Part shown: piece after piece, positions 54,783 to 64,000 of the stretch
Numbering within the stretch: the stretch's first letter is position 1
How the letters are laid out: each line of letters starts with the position of its first letter
NCBI RefSeq assembly: GCF_900188375.1
Contig: NZ_FZOO01000004.1
Location: 62,001 to 126,000 of the forward strand
Direction: 5' to 3'
DNA from: Geodermatophilus pulveris
GTDB taxonomy: Bacteria; Actinomycetota; Actinomycetes; Mycobacteriales; Geodermatophilaceae
Length of the DNA stretch: 64,000 bases
Translations under genes and position numbers: made by a program
The notes under the pieces: model-generated
What the model was told of the DNA's origin: nothing
What the model saw: the letters and a program-made list of their open reading frames with translations, nothing else
Database searches by the model: none

Positions 54783-55399
54783 ATGGACCCGTGGCTGCCC
54801 CCCGACCTGCTGCTCCGCCGCGCCGCACTGCGCAGGGGCTGGTCGGACGAGGAGATCGCCCGCGACCTGAGGACCGGCGCCCTCACCCGGCTCCGCCCCG
54901 GCGCCCACCTGCCCGACGCGTCCTCCGTGGACGCCGCGCGGCGGCACCGGCTGCTGGTCGCCGCGACGCTCGACGCCCTGCGCCGGCCGGCCGTGGTCAG
55001 CCACCAGTCCGCGGCGGTGCTGCTCGGCATGCCGCTGGGGGGTGCCGCTGGGGCGGGTGCACGTGACCCGGCGGCCACCGGCGTCCAGCGAGGTCGGCCG
55101 GTACCTGCGCTGCCACGTCGCCGCGCTGGCCGACGACGAGGTGGTCACCGTGGACGGCGTACCCGTCACCAGCCCCACCCGCACCGCGCTCGACCTGGCG
55201 CGGACCCTCCCGGCCGAGCCGGCCGTCGCCGCCCTCGATGCGGCGCTGCACGCCCGGCTGCTCGACCACGACCCGCTGGTGCAGGCGCTGCGGGGGATCG
55301 CCGGGACGCCGGGGTGCCGGTCCGCGGCCCCTCGGTGCGGTTCGCCGACGGGCGCAGCGGGAGCGTCCGCCCGCAGAGCAGGACAGCCGACGCCGCGGG
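54783..55399 (+). pseudogene. Broken AbiEi-like / DUF559-type protein gene
   Basis: ATG 54783 opens a frame whose start (LRRAALRRGWSDEEIARDLR, TGALTRLRPGAHL, VVSHQSAAVLLGMPL) matches the N-terminal winged-helix and core of actinobacterial AbiEi-like/DUF559 proteins. At about 55035, in a run of six G, the frame is lost; the continuation PLGRVHVTRRPPASSEVGRY then DGVPVTSPTRTALDLARTLP is in the +1 frame. At about 55310, next to another G run, it returns to the original frame (VRFADGRSGSV). The C-terminal nuclease-like half is missing; panB begins at 55403 from the other side. Two G-run shifts could be assembly errors, but the missing C-terminus could not. Confidence 0.72.
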
Positions 55400-55402
55400 C
55401 GG

Positions 55403-56233
55403 CTACTCGAAGGAGTGCTCGGGGCCGGGGAAGGTCCCGTTGCGCACCTCGTCGGCGTACTCGCGGGCCGCCCGCAGCAGCTCGCCGCGGAGGTCCGCGT
55501 ACTTCTTCACGAACCGGGGCACCCGCCCGCCGGTCAGCCCGGCCATGTCCGGCCAGACCAGCACCTGGGCGTCGCAGTGCGGGCCGGCGCCGATGCCGAT
55601 GGTCGGGATGGCCAGCTCCGCGGTCACCTTGGCGGCCAGCTCGGCGGGCACCATCTCCAGGACGACGGCGAACGCGCCGGCGTCCTGCACCGCGTGCGCG
55701 TCGGCCAGCAGCCGGTCGGCGCCCGCGCCGCGGCCCTGCACCCGGAAGCCGCCGAGGGCGTGCTCGCTCTGCGGGGTGAAGCCGATGTGCGCCATCACCG
55801 GGATGCCGGAGTCGTGCAGCAGCCGGATCTGCGGGGCCACCCGCTCCCCGCCCTCGAGCTTGACCGCCTGCGCGCCGCCCTCCTTCATCATCCGGACGGC
55901 GGTGCCGAAGGCCTGCTCCGGCGAGGCCTCGTAGCTGCCGAACGGCAGGTCGGCGACGATCAGCGAGCGCGTCGTCGAGCGGGTGACCGCCCGGGTCATC
56001 AGCAGCAGGTCCTCGACGGTGACCGGCACGGTCGAGGCGTGCCCGAGGACGACGTTGCCCGAGGAGTCGCCGACCAGCATCACCGGGATGCCGGCCTCCT
56101 CGAAGACCGTCGCGCTGGAGGTGTCGTAGGCGGTGAGCATCGCCCACCGTTCGCCGCGTTCCTTGGCCTGCTGCAGGTGGTGCACCCGCACCCGGGCGGT
56201 GGACCCGCCCCCGTAGAGCACCGACTCGGTCAT
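55403..56233 (-). CDS. panB: Ketopantoate hydroxymethyltransferase
   Basis: 276 residues from ATG 56233. Adds a hydroxymethyl group from methylene-THF to alpha-ketoisovalerate, first step of pantothenate synthesis. Motifs: [40 protein letters not shown] with the metal Asp, [34 protein letters not shown] and [32 protein letters not shown]. Complete. Overlaps nadE by 4 bp, so the two coenzyme genes are co-transcribed. Confidence 0.96.
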   Translation of the reverse strand: MTESVLYGGGSTARVRVHHLQQAKERGERWAMLTAYDTSSATVFEEAGIPVMLVGDSSGNVVLGHASTVPVTVEDLLLMTRAVTRSTTRSLIVADLPFGSYEASPEQAFGTAVRMMKEGGAQAVKLEGGERVAPQIRLLHDSGIPVMAHIGFTPQSEHALGGFRVQGRGAGADRLLADAHAVQDAGAFAVVLEMVPAELAAKVTAELAIPTIGIGAGPHCDAQVLVWPDMAGLTGGRVPRFVKKYADLRGELLRAAREYADEVRNGTFPGPEHSFE

Positions 56234-58059
56234 GCCCTGGCTCCTTCGCGGACGGTGGGCAGGCTCTCCCGCCACCGGTTGGTGACGGGCAGCCGGCGGT
56301 CGCGGCCGAACGCCTTGAGCGAGATCTTGGTGCCGGGCGCGGACTGCCGGCGCTTGAACTCCGCGGCGTCCACCAGCCGCAGCACCCGGGCGACCACCTC
56401 CGGGTCGTGGCCCCGTTCCAGCAGCTGCGCCATCCCGAGGTCGCGGTCGACGTAGTCGGCGACGACCGCGTCGAGCTCCTCGTAGGAGGGCAGCGAGTCG
56501 CTGTCCACCTGCCCGGGCGCGAGCTCGGCCGACGGCGGCTTGTCGATGGAGTCCTGCGGGATCGGCTCGGTCTCCCCGCGCTCCCGGGCGTGCGCGTTGC
56601 GCCAGCGGGCGAGGTCCCACACCAGCGTCTTGGGGACGTCCTTGATGGGGGCGAACCCGCCGGCCGAGTCGCCGTAGAGCGTCGAGTAGCCGACGGCGAT
56701 CTCGCTCTTGTTGCCGGTGGTCAGCAGCAGGTGGCCGTGCTGGTTGGACAGCCCCATGAGCAGCGTGCCGCGCACCCGCGCCTGCAGGTTCTCCGCCGCC
56801 ACCCCGGACAGCTCCACCGAGGAGTGGTAGGCGTCGACCATCGGCGCGATCGGGACGACCGACCAGTGCAGCCCGGTGCGCCGCGCCAGGTCCTCGGCGT
56901 CGGCGAGGGAGTGCTCGCTGGAGTACCGGGACGGCAGGCCGACGCCGTGCACCCGGTCGGCGCCCAGCGCGTCGACTGCCAGCGCCGCGCAGACCGCGGA
57001 GTCGATGCCGCCGGACAGCCCGAGCACCACCGACGGCATGCCGTTCTTGTCGATGAAGTCCCGCAGCCCCACGACCAGCGCCCGCCAGACCTCCTCGTGG
57101 TCCGGCAGCGGCCCGGTCAGCACCGCCGGCCGGGGGTCGAACGCCGGCACCGGGTCCTCGGACAGCACGTGCCGGGTCACCGTCATCGGCCCGATCCGGC
57201 CCGCGCGCCGCTCGGGGACGGCCGACGGGTCGATCGACAGGTCGACGCACATCAGGTGCTCGACGAACTGCGGCGCGCGGCCCAGCAGCTCGCCGTCCGC
57301 CGCCACGGCCAGCGAGTCGCCGTCGAAGACCAGCTCGTCCTGGCCGCCCACCTGGTTGCAGTAGACGACCGTCGCGCCCGCCTCGGCCGCGCGGCGGCGG
57401 ACCAGCGGCAGGCGCAGGTCGTCCTTGGCCCGCTCGTAGGGCGAGGCGTTGGGGGACAGGACGACGTCGACGCCGGCCTGCCCGGCGACCGCGCACGGCC
57501 CGCCCTCGACCCACAGGTCCTCGCAGACGGTCAGCGCCAGGTCCACGCCGTGCAGCCGCACCACGGGCAGCTCGGTGCCGGGCACGAAGTAGCGGGCCTC
57601 GTCGAAGACGCCGTAGTTGGGCAGGTGCCGCTTGTAGTAGCGCACGACGACCTCGCCGCCGTGCAGCAGGGCCGCGGCGTTGCGCGGGGCGCCGCGGCGC
57701 GGGTTGGCGTCGGCCGGGCGGTCGTCGTCCCCGGGCATCGACTCCGCCGGTGCCGGGCCCGGCCCCTCGGTGTGCGCGAGGTAGCCGACGACGACCGCGA
57801 CCCCGCCCAGGCCCCGGGCGTCCAGGTCGGCCGCCAGGTCGACCAGCGCGGTCTCGCTGGCGCGCGCGAAGGACTCGCGCAGCACGAGGTCCTCGGCCGG
57901 GTAGCCGGTCAGCGTCATCTCGGGGAACACGACGACGTGCGCGCCGGCGCCCGCGGCGTCGGCCGCCCAGCGGGTCACCAGGGCGGCGTTGCCCTCGACG
58001 TCGCCCACGCGGGTGTCGACCTGGGCCAGGGCCACTCGGAGCTGCACGGGTCCGGTCAC
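56230..58059 (-). CDS. nadE: Glutamine-dependent NAD+ synthetase
   Basis: 609 residues from GTG 58059. N-terminal nitrilase-type glutaminase (residues 1-275; Glu, Lys and Cys triad seen in [37 protein letters not shown] and [16 protein letters not shown]) and C-terminal NAD synthetase ([20 protein letters not shown] with the ATP P-loop, [34 protein letters not shown]). Makes NAD from deamido-NAD, ATP and glutamine. Compared with the Mtb enzyme (about 680) it lacks some terminal segments, common in shorter two-domain forms. Confidence 0.94.
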   Translation of the reverse strand: MTGPVQLRVALAQVDTRVGDVEGNAALVTRWAADAAGAGAHVVVFPEMTLTGYPAEDLVLRESFARASETALVDLAADLDARGLGGVAVVVGYLAHTEGPGPAPAESMPGDDDRPADANPRRGAPRNAAALLHGGEVVVRYYKRHLPNYGVFDEARYFVPGTELPVVRLHGVDLALTVCEDLWVEGGPCAVAGQAGVDVVLSPNASPYERAKDDLRLPLVRRRAAEAGATVVYCNQVGGQDELVFDGDSLAVAADGELLGRAPQFVEHLMCVDLSIDPSAVPERRAGRIGPMTVTRHVLSEDPVPAFDPRPAVLTGPLPDHEEVWRALVVGLRDFIDKNGMPSVVLGLSGGIDSAVCAALAVDALGADRVHGVGLPSRYSSEHSLADAEDLARRTGLHWSVVPIAPMVDAYHSSVELSGVAAENLQARVRGTLLMGLSNQHGHLLLTTGNKSEIAVGYSTLYGDSAGGFAPIKDVPKTLVWDLARWRNAHARERGETEPIPQDSIDKPPSAELAPGQVDSDSLPSYEELDAVVADYVDRDLGMAQLLERGHDPEVVARVLRLVDAAEFKRRQSAPGTKISLKAFGRDRRLPVTNRWRESLPTVREGARA

Positions 58060-58188
58060 GCGTCCATCCTCGTCCGCGTCGGCGGCGAGCGGCCAGGCGG
58101 GGCCGCGGCGCGGTCACCGGTGTGTCCACGGCGCGGACCGGGCAGGCTGGGGGCGGACGTCACCTGACCGAAACGAGTGGACACGATC

Positions 58189-59538
58189 ATGGCGAGCATG
58201 GACCGACAGCAGGAGTTCGTCCTGCGCACCCTCGAGGAACGCGACATCCGCTTCGTGCGGCTGTGGTTCACCGACGTCTCCGGCTACCTCAAGGCCGTGG
58301 CCGTGGCGCCGGCGGAGATCGAGGCGGCCTTCGCGGAGGGCATCGGCTTCGACGGCTCGGCGATCGAGGGCTTCGCCCGCGTCTACGAGTCCGACATGCT
58401 GGCCAAGCCCGACCCGGGCACGTTCCAGGTGATGCCCTCGGCCAAGGGGCAGCCCAGCGACACCGCCCGCATGTTCTGCGACCTCACCCTGCCCGACGGG
58501 TCGCCGTCCTGGGCCGACCCCCGGCACGTGCTGCGCCGGGCGCTGTCCAAGGCCGCGGACATGGGGTTCACCTTCTACACCCACCCCGAGGTCGAGTTCT
58601 TCCTGCTCAAGGACCTCCCCACCGACGGCCACCCGCCCGAGCCGGCCGACAACGGCGGCTACTTCGACCTGTCCACCCACAACGTCGCCCACGACTTCCG
58701 CCGGGAGGCGGTCTTCGCGCTGGAGGCGATGGGCATCTCGGTGGAGTTCAGCCACCACGAGGTGGCGCCCGGCCAGCAGGAGATCGACCTGCGCTACGCC
58801 GACGCGCTGTCGATGGCCGACAACATCATGACGCTGCGGCACGTCGTCCGGGAGGTGGCACTGGCCCAGGGCGTGCACGCCACCTTCATGCCCAAGCCGT
58901 TCACCGACCTGGCCGGCTCGGCGATGCACACCCACCTGTCGCTGTTCGAGGGCGACGGCAACGCCTTCCACGACCCGGCCGACCCGATGCGCCTGTCGGC
59001 CACCGGCAAGCAGTTCATCGCCGGGCTGCTCACCCACGCCAAGGAGTACACCGCCGTCACCAACCAGACGGTGAACTCCTACCGGCGGCTGCTGGCCGGC
59101 ACCGAGGCGCCGACGGCGGCGACCTGGGGGCGGGCCAACCGCTCGGCGCTGGTGCGGCTGCCCTCCTACAAGCCGAACAAGGGGCAGTCGGCGCGGGTGG
59201 AGGTGCGCTCGCCGGACTCCGCGTGCAACCCCTACCTGACCTTCGCGGTCCTGCTCGCCGCCGGGCTGCGGGGCATCGAGAAGGGCTACGAGCTCACCGC
59301 CGAGGCCGAGGACGACGTCTGGTCGCTCACCGACACCGAGCGCCGCGCGGCCGGCTACGAGGACCTGCCGGTGTCCCTCGGCGAGGCGCTCACCGCGATG
59401 CAGGGCAGCGAGCTGGTCGCGGAGACCCTCGGCGAGCACGTGTTCGAGTTCTTCCTGCGCAACAAGTGGGCCGAGTGGAACGCCTATCGGCAGAACGTGA
59501 CCCCCTGGGAGCTCACCCGCTACCTGCCCGGCCTGTAG
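58189..59538 (+). CDS. glnA2: Glutamine synthetase, type I (GlnA2-like)
   Basis: 449 residues from ATG 58189; GTG 58177 and ATG 58198 are alternatives, the latter matching the usual MDRQ start. GSI motifs: IGFDGSAIEGFARVYESDM (latch), EVEFFLLKD, HHEVAPGQQEIDLRYADALS, TFMPKPFTDLAGSAMHTHLS, NSYRRLLAGTEAP, NRSALVRLPSYK and VEVRSPDSACNPYLTFAVLL. The adenylylation-site loop (NLYDLPPEE) of GlnA1 is absent, as in Mtb GlnA2. Places ammonia on glutamate, or a related reaction. Located upstream of glnE, as in mycobacteria, with an amidotransferase inserted between. Confidence 0.92.
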   Translation: MASMDRQQEFVLRTLEERDIRFVRLWFTDVSGYLKAVAVAPAEIEAAFAEGIGFDGSAIEGFARVYESDMLAKPDPGTFQVMPSAKGQPSDTARMFCDLTLPDGSPSWADPRHVLRRALSKAADMGFTFYTHPEVEFFLLKDLPTDGHPPEPADNGGYFDLSTHNVAHDFRREAVFALEAMGISVEFSHHEVAPGQQEIDLRYADALSMADNIMTLRHVVREVALAQGVHATFMPKPFTDLAGSAMHTHLSLFEGDGNAFHDPADPMRLSATGKQFIAGLLTHAKEYTAVTNQTVNSYRRLLAGTEAPTAATWGRANRSALVRLPSYKPNKGQSARVEVRSPDSACNPYLTFAVLLAAGLRGIEKGYELTAEAEDDVWSLTDTERRAAGYEDLPVSLGEALTAMQGSELVAETLGEHVFEFFLRNKWAEWNAYRQNVTPWELTRYLPGL

Positions 59539-59578
59539 CGGCCGGGACCGGCCCGGGCCGGGAACTACGCTCGGCGCC

Positions 59579-60331
59579 ATGCCCGGCGCCCCCGCCCGCC
59601 TGCTCGTCGTCGTCCCCTCCGAGACCGACCCGCCCGCGCGGCTGGGCGGCTGGCTGGCGCGGGCCGGGCTGGAGCTCGACGAGCGGCACCTGGGCACCGG
59701 CGACCCGCTCCCGGCGACCCTGGACGGCGCCGACGGGCTGCTGGTCCTTGGCGGCCCGCAGTCGGCGCTGGACGACGAGGCGACCAGCCCCGAGCTGACC
59801 GGCGTCCGCCGGCTGCTCGCCGAGGCGCTGCGGGCCGACCTGCCGACCCTGGCCGTCTGCCTGGGCGCCCAGCTGCTGGCCGAGGTCGGCGGTGGCCGGG
59901 TCCGGGAGGGCGTCGAGGGGCCGGAGGTGGGCGCCACCCTGGTCGCCAAGCGGGACGCCGCGGACGCCGACCCGCTGTTCGGCCCGCTGCCGATGACCCC
60001 CGACGTCATCCAGTTCCACCACGACGAGATCGCCGAGCTGCCGCGCGGGGCCACCCTGCTGGCCAGCAGCCCCGTGTACGCCCACCAGGCCTACCGCGTG
60101 GGCCGGCACGTGTACGGCGTGCAGTTCCACATCGAGACGACGCCGGAGGTCGTCGAGGAGTGGGCCACCCGCGACACCGTCGGCGTGGCCGCCAGCCGCC
60201 TCGACCAGGAGACGGTCATCGCCCGCTCCACGGCGGTGCACCCCGACCTCGAGGAGGTGTGGGCGCCGTTCGCCGCTCGCTTCGCCGACCTCGTCCGCAG
60301 CCGTGCCCGCTCAGGGGCGGCCACGCCGTGA
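59579..60331 (+). CDS. Class I glutamine amidotransferase-like protein
   Basis: 250 residues from ATG 59579. Class I GATase fold: ADGLLVLGGPQSALDDEATS, the Cys nucleophile in LAVCLGAQLLAEVGGG, and the His-Glu pair in VYGVQFHIETTPEVVEEWA. Similar stand-alone domains (GMP synthase-like, YpgL/GuaA_1) occur in actinomycetes without clear partners. It lies between glnA2 and glnE and overlaps glnE by 4 bp (GTGA), so a link with glutamine or gamma-glutamyl metabolism is likely. Substrate unknown. Confidence 0.88.
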   Translation: MPGAPARLLVVVPSETDPPARLGGWLARAGLELDERHLGTGDPLPATLDGADGLLVLGGPQSALDDEATSPELTGVRRLLAEALRADLPTLAVCLGAQLLAEVGGGRVREGVEGPEVGATLVAKRDAADADPLFGPLPMTPDVIQFHHDEIAELPRGATLLASSPVYAHQAYRVGRHVYGVQFHIETTPEVVEEWATRDTVGVAASRLDQETVIARSTAVHPDLEEVWAPFAARFADLVRSRARSGAATP

Positions 60332-63300
60332 CCGCCGGCGCACCGGAGGTCCCCCGACGGGCCGTCGTCCGGCTGGTGCGCTTCGGCTTCGTCGACGGCG
60401 AGCGGGCCGCCCGGCTGCTGTCCGAGCCCGCGATGGGACTGTGGGACCTCGAGCGCAACGAGCCGGCCGACCCCGAGGCCGGCCCGGTCGTGGCGGCCGT
60501 CGCCCGCACCGGCGACCCCGACCTCGCCGTCCGGTCGCTGCGCCGGCTGGTGGAGGCGCTGGACGCCGCCGACCCCACCGGCGGCTCGGCCGCCGCCCTG
60601 CTCGCCCGGCTGCGCGGATCGGCGCTGCTGCGCTCCCGGCTGCTCGCCGTCCTCGGCGCCAGCTCCGGCCTCGCCGACCACCTGGCCGCCCACCCCGCCG
60701 ACTGGGCCGTCCTCGACGACGACGACGGCCGCGGCCCCGCCCGGCCCACCCCGCAGGCGCTGCAGCGGCAGATGCTCGCCGCCGTCGGCGCCGACCCCGA
60801 CGACCCGCCGTGGGGCGTGCGGCTGGGCCGCGGCGCGCCGGACGCCTCCCCCCAGCGGGTCGCCGGCCTGCGGGAGGCCTACCGCCGCGCGGTGCTGTCC
60901 CTGGCCGGCCGCGACCTCGGCGAGGGCCTGCCCGCCGAGGACGTCGCCGCCGAGCTCGCCGACGTCGCCGCCGCCGTGCTGACCGCCGGCCTGGCCGTCG
61001 CGGTCGCCGAGCAACCCGCCGACGCCGCCGCCTGCCGGCTGGCCGTCATCGGGCTGGGCAAGTGCGGCGGCCGGGAGCTCAACTACGTCAGCGACGTCGA
61101 CGTGGTCTTCGTCGCCGAGCCGGTCGACCCCGCGGACGCCGACCCCGCGCCCGCGCTGCGCAGCGCCACCCGGGTCGCCGCGGCGCTCATGCGCGTCTGC
61201 CGCGAGGCGGCCTGGGAGGTCGACGCGGCGCTGCGCCCCGAGGGGAAGGCCGGCGCGCTGGTCCGGACCCTGCACGGGCACGCCGCCTACTACCGGCAGT
61301 GGGCCAGCACCTGGGAGTTCCAGGCGCTGCTGAAGATGCGCCCGGTCGCCGGCGACCCCGACCTCGGCCGCGCCTACGTCGAGGAGCTGTTCCCCCTGGT
61401 GTGGCAGGCCGGCGAGCGGCCGGGCTTCGTCGCCGAGGTGCAGGCGATGCGCCGCCGGGTCCTGGACAACATCCCGCCCGCGCAGGCCGAGCGCGAGCTC
61501 AAGCTGGGCCGCGGCGGGCTGCGCGACGTGGAGTTCGCCGTCCAGCTGCTGCAGCTGGTGCACGGCCGGGTGGACGTGCGGCTCAGGGTCGGGGGGACCC
61601 TCCCCGGGCTGCACGCGCTGCGCGCCGGCGGGTACGTCGGCCGCGCCGACGCCGACACGCTGATCGCCTCCTACCGCTTCCTGCGCACCGTGGAGCACCG
61701 GCTGCAGCTGCTCCGGCTGCGCCGCACCCACCTGCTGCCCACCGACGACGCCCAGCTGCGCTGGCTGGCCCGCTCGCTGGGCTACAAGCCCGACCACCGG
61801 GGCGACGCGGTCGCCGTCCTGGACGCGGAGCTGTCCCTGCACACCCGCGAGGTGCGCCGGCTGCACGAGAAGCTCTTCTACCGGCCGCTGCTGTCGGCGG
61901 TGGCCAAGGTGCCGCCGGAGGCCGCGCAGCTGGGCTCGAAGGCCGCCGGCGACTGGCTGCGCGCGCTCGGCTTCGCCGACCCCGACGGGGCGCTGCGGCA
62001 CATGGCCGCGCTCACCGGCGGGGTGTCCCGGTCGGCGTCGATGCAGAAGTACCTGCTGCCGGTGGTGCTGCAGACCCTCGCCGACTGCGCCGACCCCGAC
62101 GCCGGCCTGCTGGCCTACCGCCGGGTGAGCGAGGCCCTCGGCGGCAACCAGTGGTACCTGCGGCTGCTGCGCGACGAGGGGCAGGTCGCCGAGCGGCTGG
62201 CCCAGCTGCTGGGCTCCAGCCAGTACGTCGCCGCGCTGCTCACCCGCACCCCCGAGGCGCTGCGGATCCTCGCCGACGACGAGCAGCTGCGCCCGCGCAC
62301 CGCCGAGGCGCTGACCCGGGCGTGGGGTCAGGCCGCCGGGCGGGCCCCGGACCCCGCCGCCGGCGTGCGCGTGCTGCGCGGGCTGCGCCGGCACGAGTTG
62401 CTGCGGGTGGCCGCCGCCGACCTGCTCGGCATGCTCGACGTCGCGCAGGTCGGCCGGGCGCTCACCGACATCGCCGTCGCGGTGCTGCAGGTCGGCCTGG
62501 ACGTCGCCGTGCGCGCGCACGCCGCCGAGGCGGGCACCGCTCCCGGTGACCTGCCCACCGACGTCGCCGTCATCGGCATGGGCCGCCTCGGCGGCGGGGA
62601 GATGGCCTACGGCTCGGACGCCGACGTGCTGTTCGTGCACCGGCCTCGGCCGGGTGCGGACGACGCGCGGGCGACCGCGGCGGCCAACGCGGTGGCGCAC
62701 ACGCTGCGCCGGCTGCTCGGCGAGCCGGCCCCCGACCCGGCCTTCGCCGTCGACGCCGACCTGCGGCCGGAGGGCCGGCAGGGTCCGCTGGTGCGCAGCC
62801 TGGACTCCTACCGGGAGTACTACGAGCGCTGGATGTCGGTGTGGGAGGTGCAGGCGCTGCTGCGCGCCGTCCCGGTCGCCGGCGACGAGGCCCTCGGGAC
62901 GGCGTTCACCGAGCTGGCCGACCCGATCCGCTACCCGGCCGCCGGGCTCACCCCCGAGCAGGTCGCCGAGATCCGCCGGATCAAGGCCCGGGTGGAGCGC
63001 GAGCGGTTGCCCCGCGGCGCGGACCCGACCACGCACACCAAGCTCGGCCGCGGGGGGCTCTCCGACGTCGAGTGGACCGTGCAGCTGCTGCAGCTGCAGC
63101 ACGCCGCCGGGCGCCCCGGGCTGCAGGTGACGTCCACCGTCGCCGCCCTGCAGGAGCTGCGCGAGGCGGGGCTGCTCGACGGGGACCAGGCGGAGACCCT
63201 GCAGCGGGCGTGGGAGCTGGCCGGCCGCGCCCGCAACGCGGTCTTCCTGGTGCGCGGGCGGCCCAGCGACCAGCTGCCCCGCCCCGGCGTGGAGCTGGCC

Positions 63301-63435
63301 GGCGTCGCACGGGCCAGCGGCTACGGCCCCGACGCCGAGCCCGGGCAGTTCCTCGACGACTACCGGCGGGCCACCCGCCAGGCGCGCGGCGTCGTCGAGC
63401 AGGTCTTCTACGGCCAGCCGCCGGCCGGCGCCTGA
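60328..63435 (+). CDS. glnE: Bifunctional glutamine synthetase adenylyltransferase/deadenylase
   Basis: 1035 residues from GTG 60328, near the normal 990. Two nucleotidyltransferase domains: the first with VIGLGKCGGRELNYVSDVDV (about residue 240), the second with VIGMGRLGGGEMAYGSDADV (about 749). Each is followed by helical bundles (QALLKMRPVAGDPDLGRAYV; KLGRGGLSDVEWTVQLLQLQ). GlnE adds or removes AMP on GlnA1 according to nitrogen status. The GlnA1 substrate itself is not within the window. N-terminal half normally removes AMP, C-terminal half adds it. Confidence 0.96.
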   Translation: MTAGAPEVPRRAVVRLVRFGFVDGERAARLLSEPAMGLWDLERNEPADPEAGPVVAAVARTGDPDLAVRSLRRLVEALDAADPTGGSAAALLARLRGSALLRSRLLAVLGASSGLADHLAAHPADWAVLDDDDGRGPARPTPQALQRQMLAAVGADPDDPPWGVRLGRGAPDASPQRVAGLREAYRRAVLSLAGRDLGEGLPAEDVAAELADVAAAVLTAGLAVAVAEQPADAAACRLAVIGLGKCGGRELNYVSDVDVVFVAEPVDPADADPAPALRSATRVAAALMRVCREAAWEVDAALRPEGKAGALVRTLHGHAAYYRQWASTWEFQALLKMRPVAGDPDLGRAYVEELFPLVWQAGERPGFVAEVQAMRRRVLDNIPPAQAERELKLGRGGLRDVEFAVQLLQLVHGRVDVRLRVGGTLPGLHALRAGGYVGRADADTLIASYRFLRTVEHRLQLLRLRRTHLLPTDDAQLRWLARSLGYKPDHRGDAVAVLDAELSLHTREVRRLHEKLFYRPLLSAVAKVPPEAAQLGSKAAGDWLRALGFADPDGALRHMAALTGGVSRSASMQKYLLPVVLQTLADCADPDAGLLAYRRVSEALGGNQWYLRLLRDEGQVAERLAQLLGSSQYVAALLTRTPEALRILADDEQLRPRTAEALTRAWGQAAGRAPDPAAGVRVLRGLRRHELLRVAAADLLGMLDVAQVGRALTDIAVAVLQVGLDVAVRAHAAEAGTAPGDLPTDVAVIGMGRLGGGEMAYGSDADVLFVHRPRPGADDARATAAANAVAHTLRRLLGEPAPDPAFAVDADLRPEGRQGPLVRSLDSYREYYERWMSVWEVQALLRAVPVAGDEALGTAFTELADPIRYPAAGLTPEQVAEIRRIKARVERERLPRGADPTTHTKLGRGGLSDVEWTVQLLQLQHAAGRPGLQVTSTVAALQELREAGLLDGDQAETLQRAWELAGRARNAVFLVRGRPSDQLPRPGVELAGVARASGYGPDAEPGQFLDDYRRATRQARGVVEQVFYGQPPAGA

Positions 63436-63479
63436 CCCCGGTGGGTGTGCCGACCGCCCCGGCGGGGCAGGGGGAGAGG

Positions 63480-63824
63480 GTGTCCCAGCCCGCGCCCGCC
63501 GACGACCCCGCCCACGACGCTGCCAGCGACCCCGACGAGGCCGCGCTGCGCCCCGGCGGGGCCACCATCACGCCCTACCGGGACGGCCCGCTGATCGTCC
63601 GCGGCGACTTCCGGCTGGTCGACCAGGACGGCGGCGAGATCGACCCCGGCCGGGAGACCGTGGCGCTGTGCCGGTGCGGCAAGTCCGGCATCAAGCCGTT
63701 CTGCGACGGCTCGCACAAGCGCGCAGGGTTCGCCGCCCCCAGCGCCCCGAGCCGCCCCCGCCCGGCCGCCCGCATCGTGCGGGAGGTCCGGCGGGAGGGC
63801 GCCCCGGGCGCCGACACCCCCTAG
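63480..63824 (+). CDS. CDGSH-type iron-sulfur protein
   Basis: 114 residues from GTG 63480 (GTG 63441 and 63447 also in frame). The [2Fe-2S] motif is CRCGKSGIKPFCDGSHKRAG, with ligands Cys, Cys, Cys and His. The N-terminus is Ala/Pro/Asp-rich; ITPYRDGPLIVRGDFRLVDQ is the conserved lead-in. Soluble, as in bacterial mitoNEET relatives, and likely an electron or cluster carrier. Ends in a 3-4 bp convergent overlap with the chemoreceptor gene. Confidence 0.9.
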   Translation: MSQPAPADDPAHDAASDPDEAALRPGGATITPYRDGPLIVRGDFRLVDQDGGEIDPGRETVALCRCGKSGIKPFCDGSHKRAGFAAPSAPSRPRPAARIVREVRREGAPGADTP

Positions 63825-64000
63825 CGTCCCTCGAACCTCCGGGCCATCCGCTCCTGGGCCTCGAGCGCCGCGTCCATCCGGGCCTGGACGGCGTCGAGCT
63901 GACCGATCACCTCGCTGGTCGCATGGATGCCGGCTGCCACCGACCCGGTGCTGGTCTGGATGCCGGTGATCTGGGCGGCGACCCGCTGGGTGGCCGCGGC
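63821..64000 (-). CDS. Methyl-accepting chemotaxis protein, C-terminal end only
   Basis: The minus strand reads from the window edge into a stop at 63821-63823, giving the last 59 residues of a protein: ATQRVAAQITGIQTSTGSVA, then AGIHATSEVIGQLDAVQARM and ending ERMARRFEGR. The Ala/Gln/Ser/Thr-rich heptads and IQTSTGSVA fit the end of the signalling/adaptation helix of a chemoreceptor. The start and sensory domain lie beyond the window. Confidence 0.72.
   Translation of the reverse strand, partial: AAATQRVAAQITGIQTSTGSVAAGIHATSEVIGQLDAVQARMDAALEAQERMARRFEGR

Overview
The window is 64 kb of very GC-rich chromosomal DNA with extreme G/C preference at third codon positions, frequent GTG starts and many 4-bp ATGA or GTGA gene overlaps. 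Gene content (PucR-type FasR regulator beside fabD-fabH-acpP-fabF, AhpE, AceE of the homodimeric type, F420 NADP oxidoreductase, WS/DGAT acyltransferase, Rv2629-like factor, GlnA2/GlnE) points to an actinomycete. From general resemblance I infer a member of the Geodermatophilaceae (Blastococcus, Geodermatophilus or Modestobacter type); this is not proven by the sequence alone. There is no plasmid, phage, CRISPR array or complete insertion sequence; the region reads as core chromosome with scattered accessory genes.

Layout. 1-5.4 kb: a type II fatty acid synthesis operon on the minus strand (fasR, fabD, fabH, acpP, fabF, then an accD-type carboxyltransferase cut by the window edge). 5.5-8.7 kb: PAP2 phosphatase, pirin-like protein, M20 amidohydrolase and a wrecked D-amino-acid oxidase gene. 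8.7-13 kb: aceE, a DUF3052 gene, ahpE and tRNA-Val(TAC). 13-21 kb: alpha/beta hydrolases, an SDR, a WS/DGAT acyltransferase, a FUSC membrane protein and a GNAT. 21-25 kb: Nif3-like, zinc-ribbon, RNase H/phosphatase and nadA. 25-36 kb: transporters and assorted enzymes, RNase P RNA (rnpB), an eroded VapBC module and selO. 36-43.8 kb: a compact Tad/Flp pilus locus. 43.8-46.5 kb: a stressosome operon whose first gene fuses an ECF-like sigma factor, a zinc-finger anti-sigma-like motif and an RsbT switch kinase. 46.7-54.6 kb: small stress-type proteins, an Rv2629/Balon-like factor, a thioesterase that apparently starts with CTG, a haloacetate dehalogenase, an M24 peptidase, a diguanylate cyclase and an F420 reductase. 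54.8-64 kb: a broken AbiEi-like gene, panB, nadE, glnA2, a glutamine amidotransferase, glnE, a CDGSH protein and the tail of a chemotaxis receptor.

How the genes fit together. The two ends and the middle match, in the same general order, the mycobacterial block running from glnE/glnA2 through panB, RNase H, zinc ribbon and Nif3 to ahpE, aceE, the PucR regulator, fabD, acpM, kasA and accD6 (Rv2220 to Rv2247, from memory). In this genome the block is opened up by about 30 kb carrying pilus, stress and transport genes. The fatty acid operon, aceE, the WS/DGAT enzyme and several hydrolases form a lipid-metabolism theme; nadA and nadE serve NAD synthesis; glnA2 and glnE serve nitrogen assimilation.

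The most notable items are the sigma-RsbT fusion stressosome operon, a FabD with a degenerate biotinyl/lipoyl-like tail, and a hairpin repeat found four times, each copy directly after a TGA stop codon. One copy sits at the deletion junction of the oxidase pseudogene.
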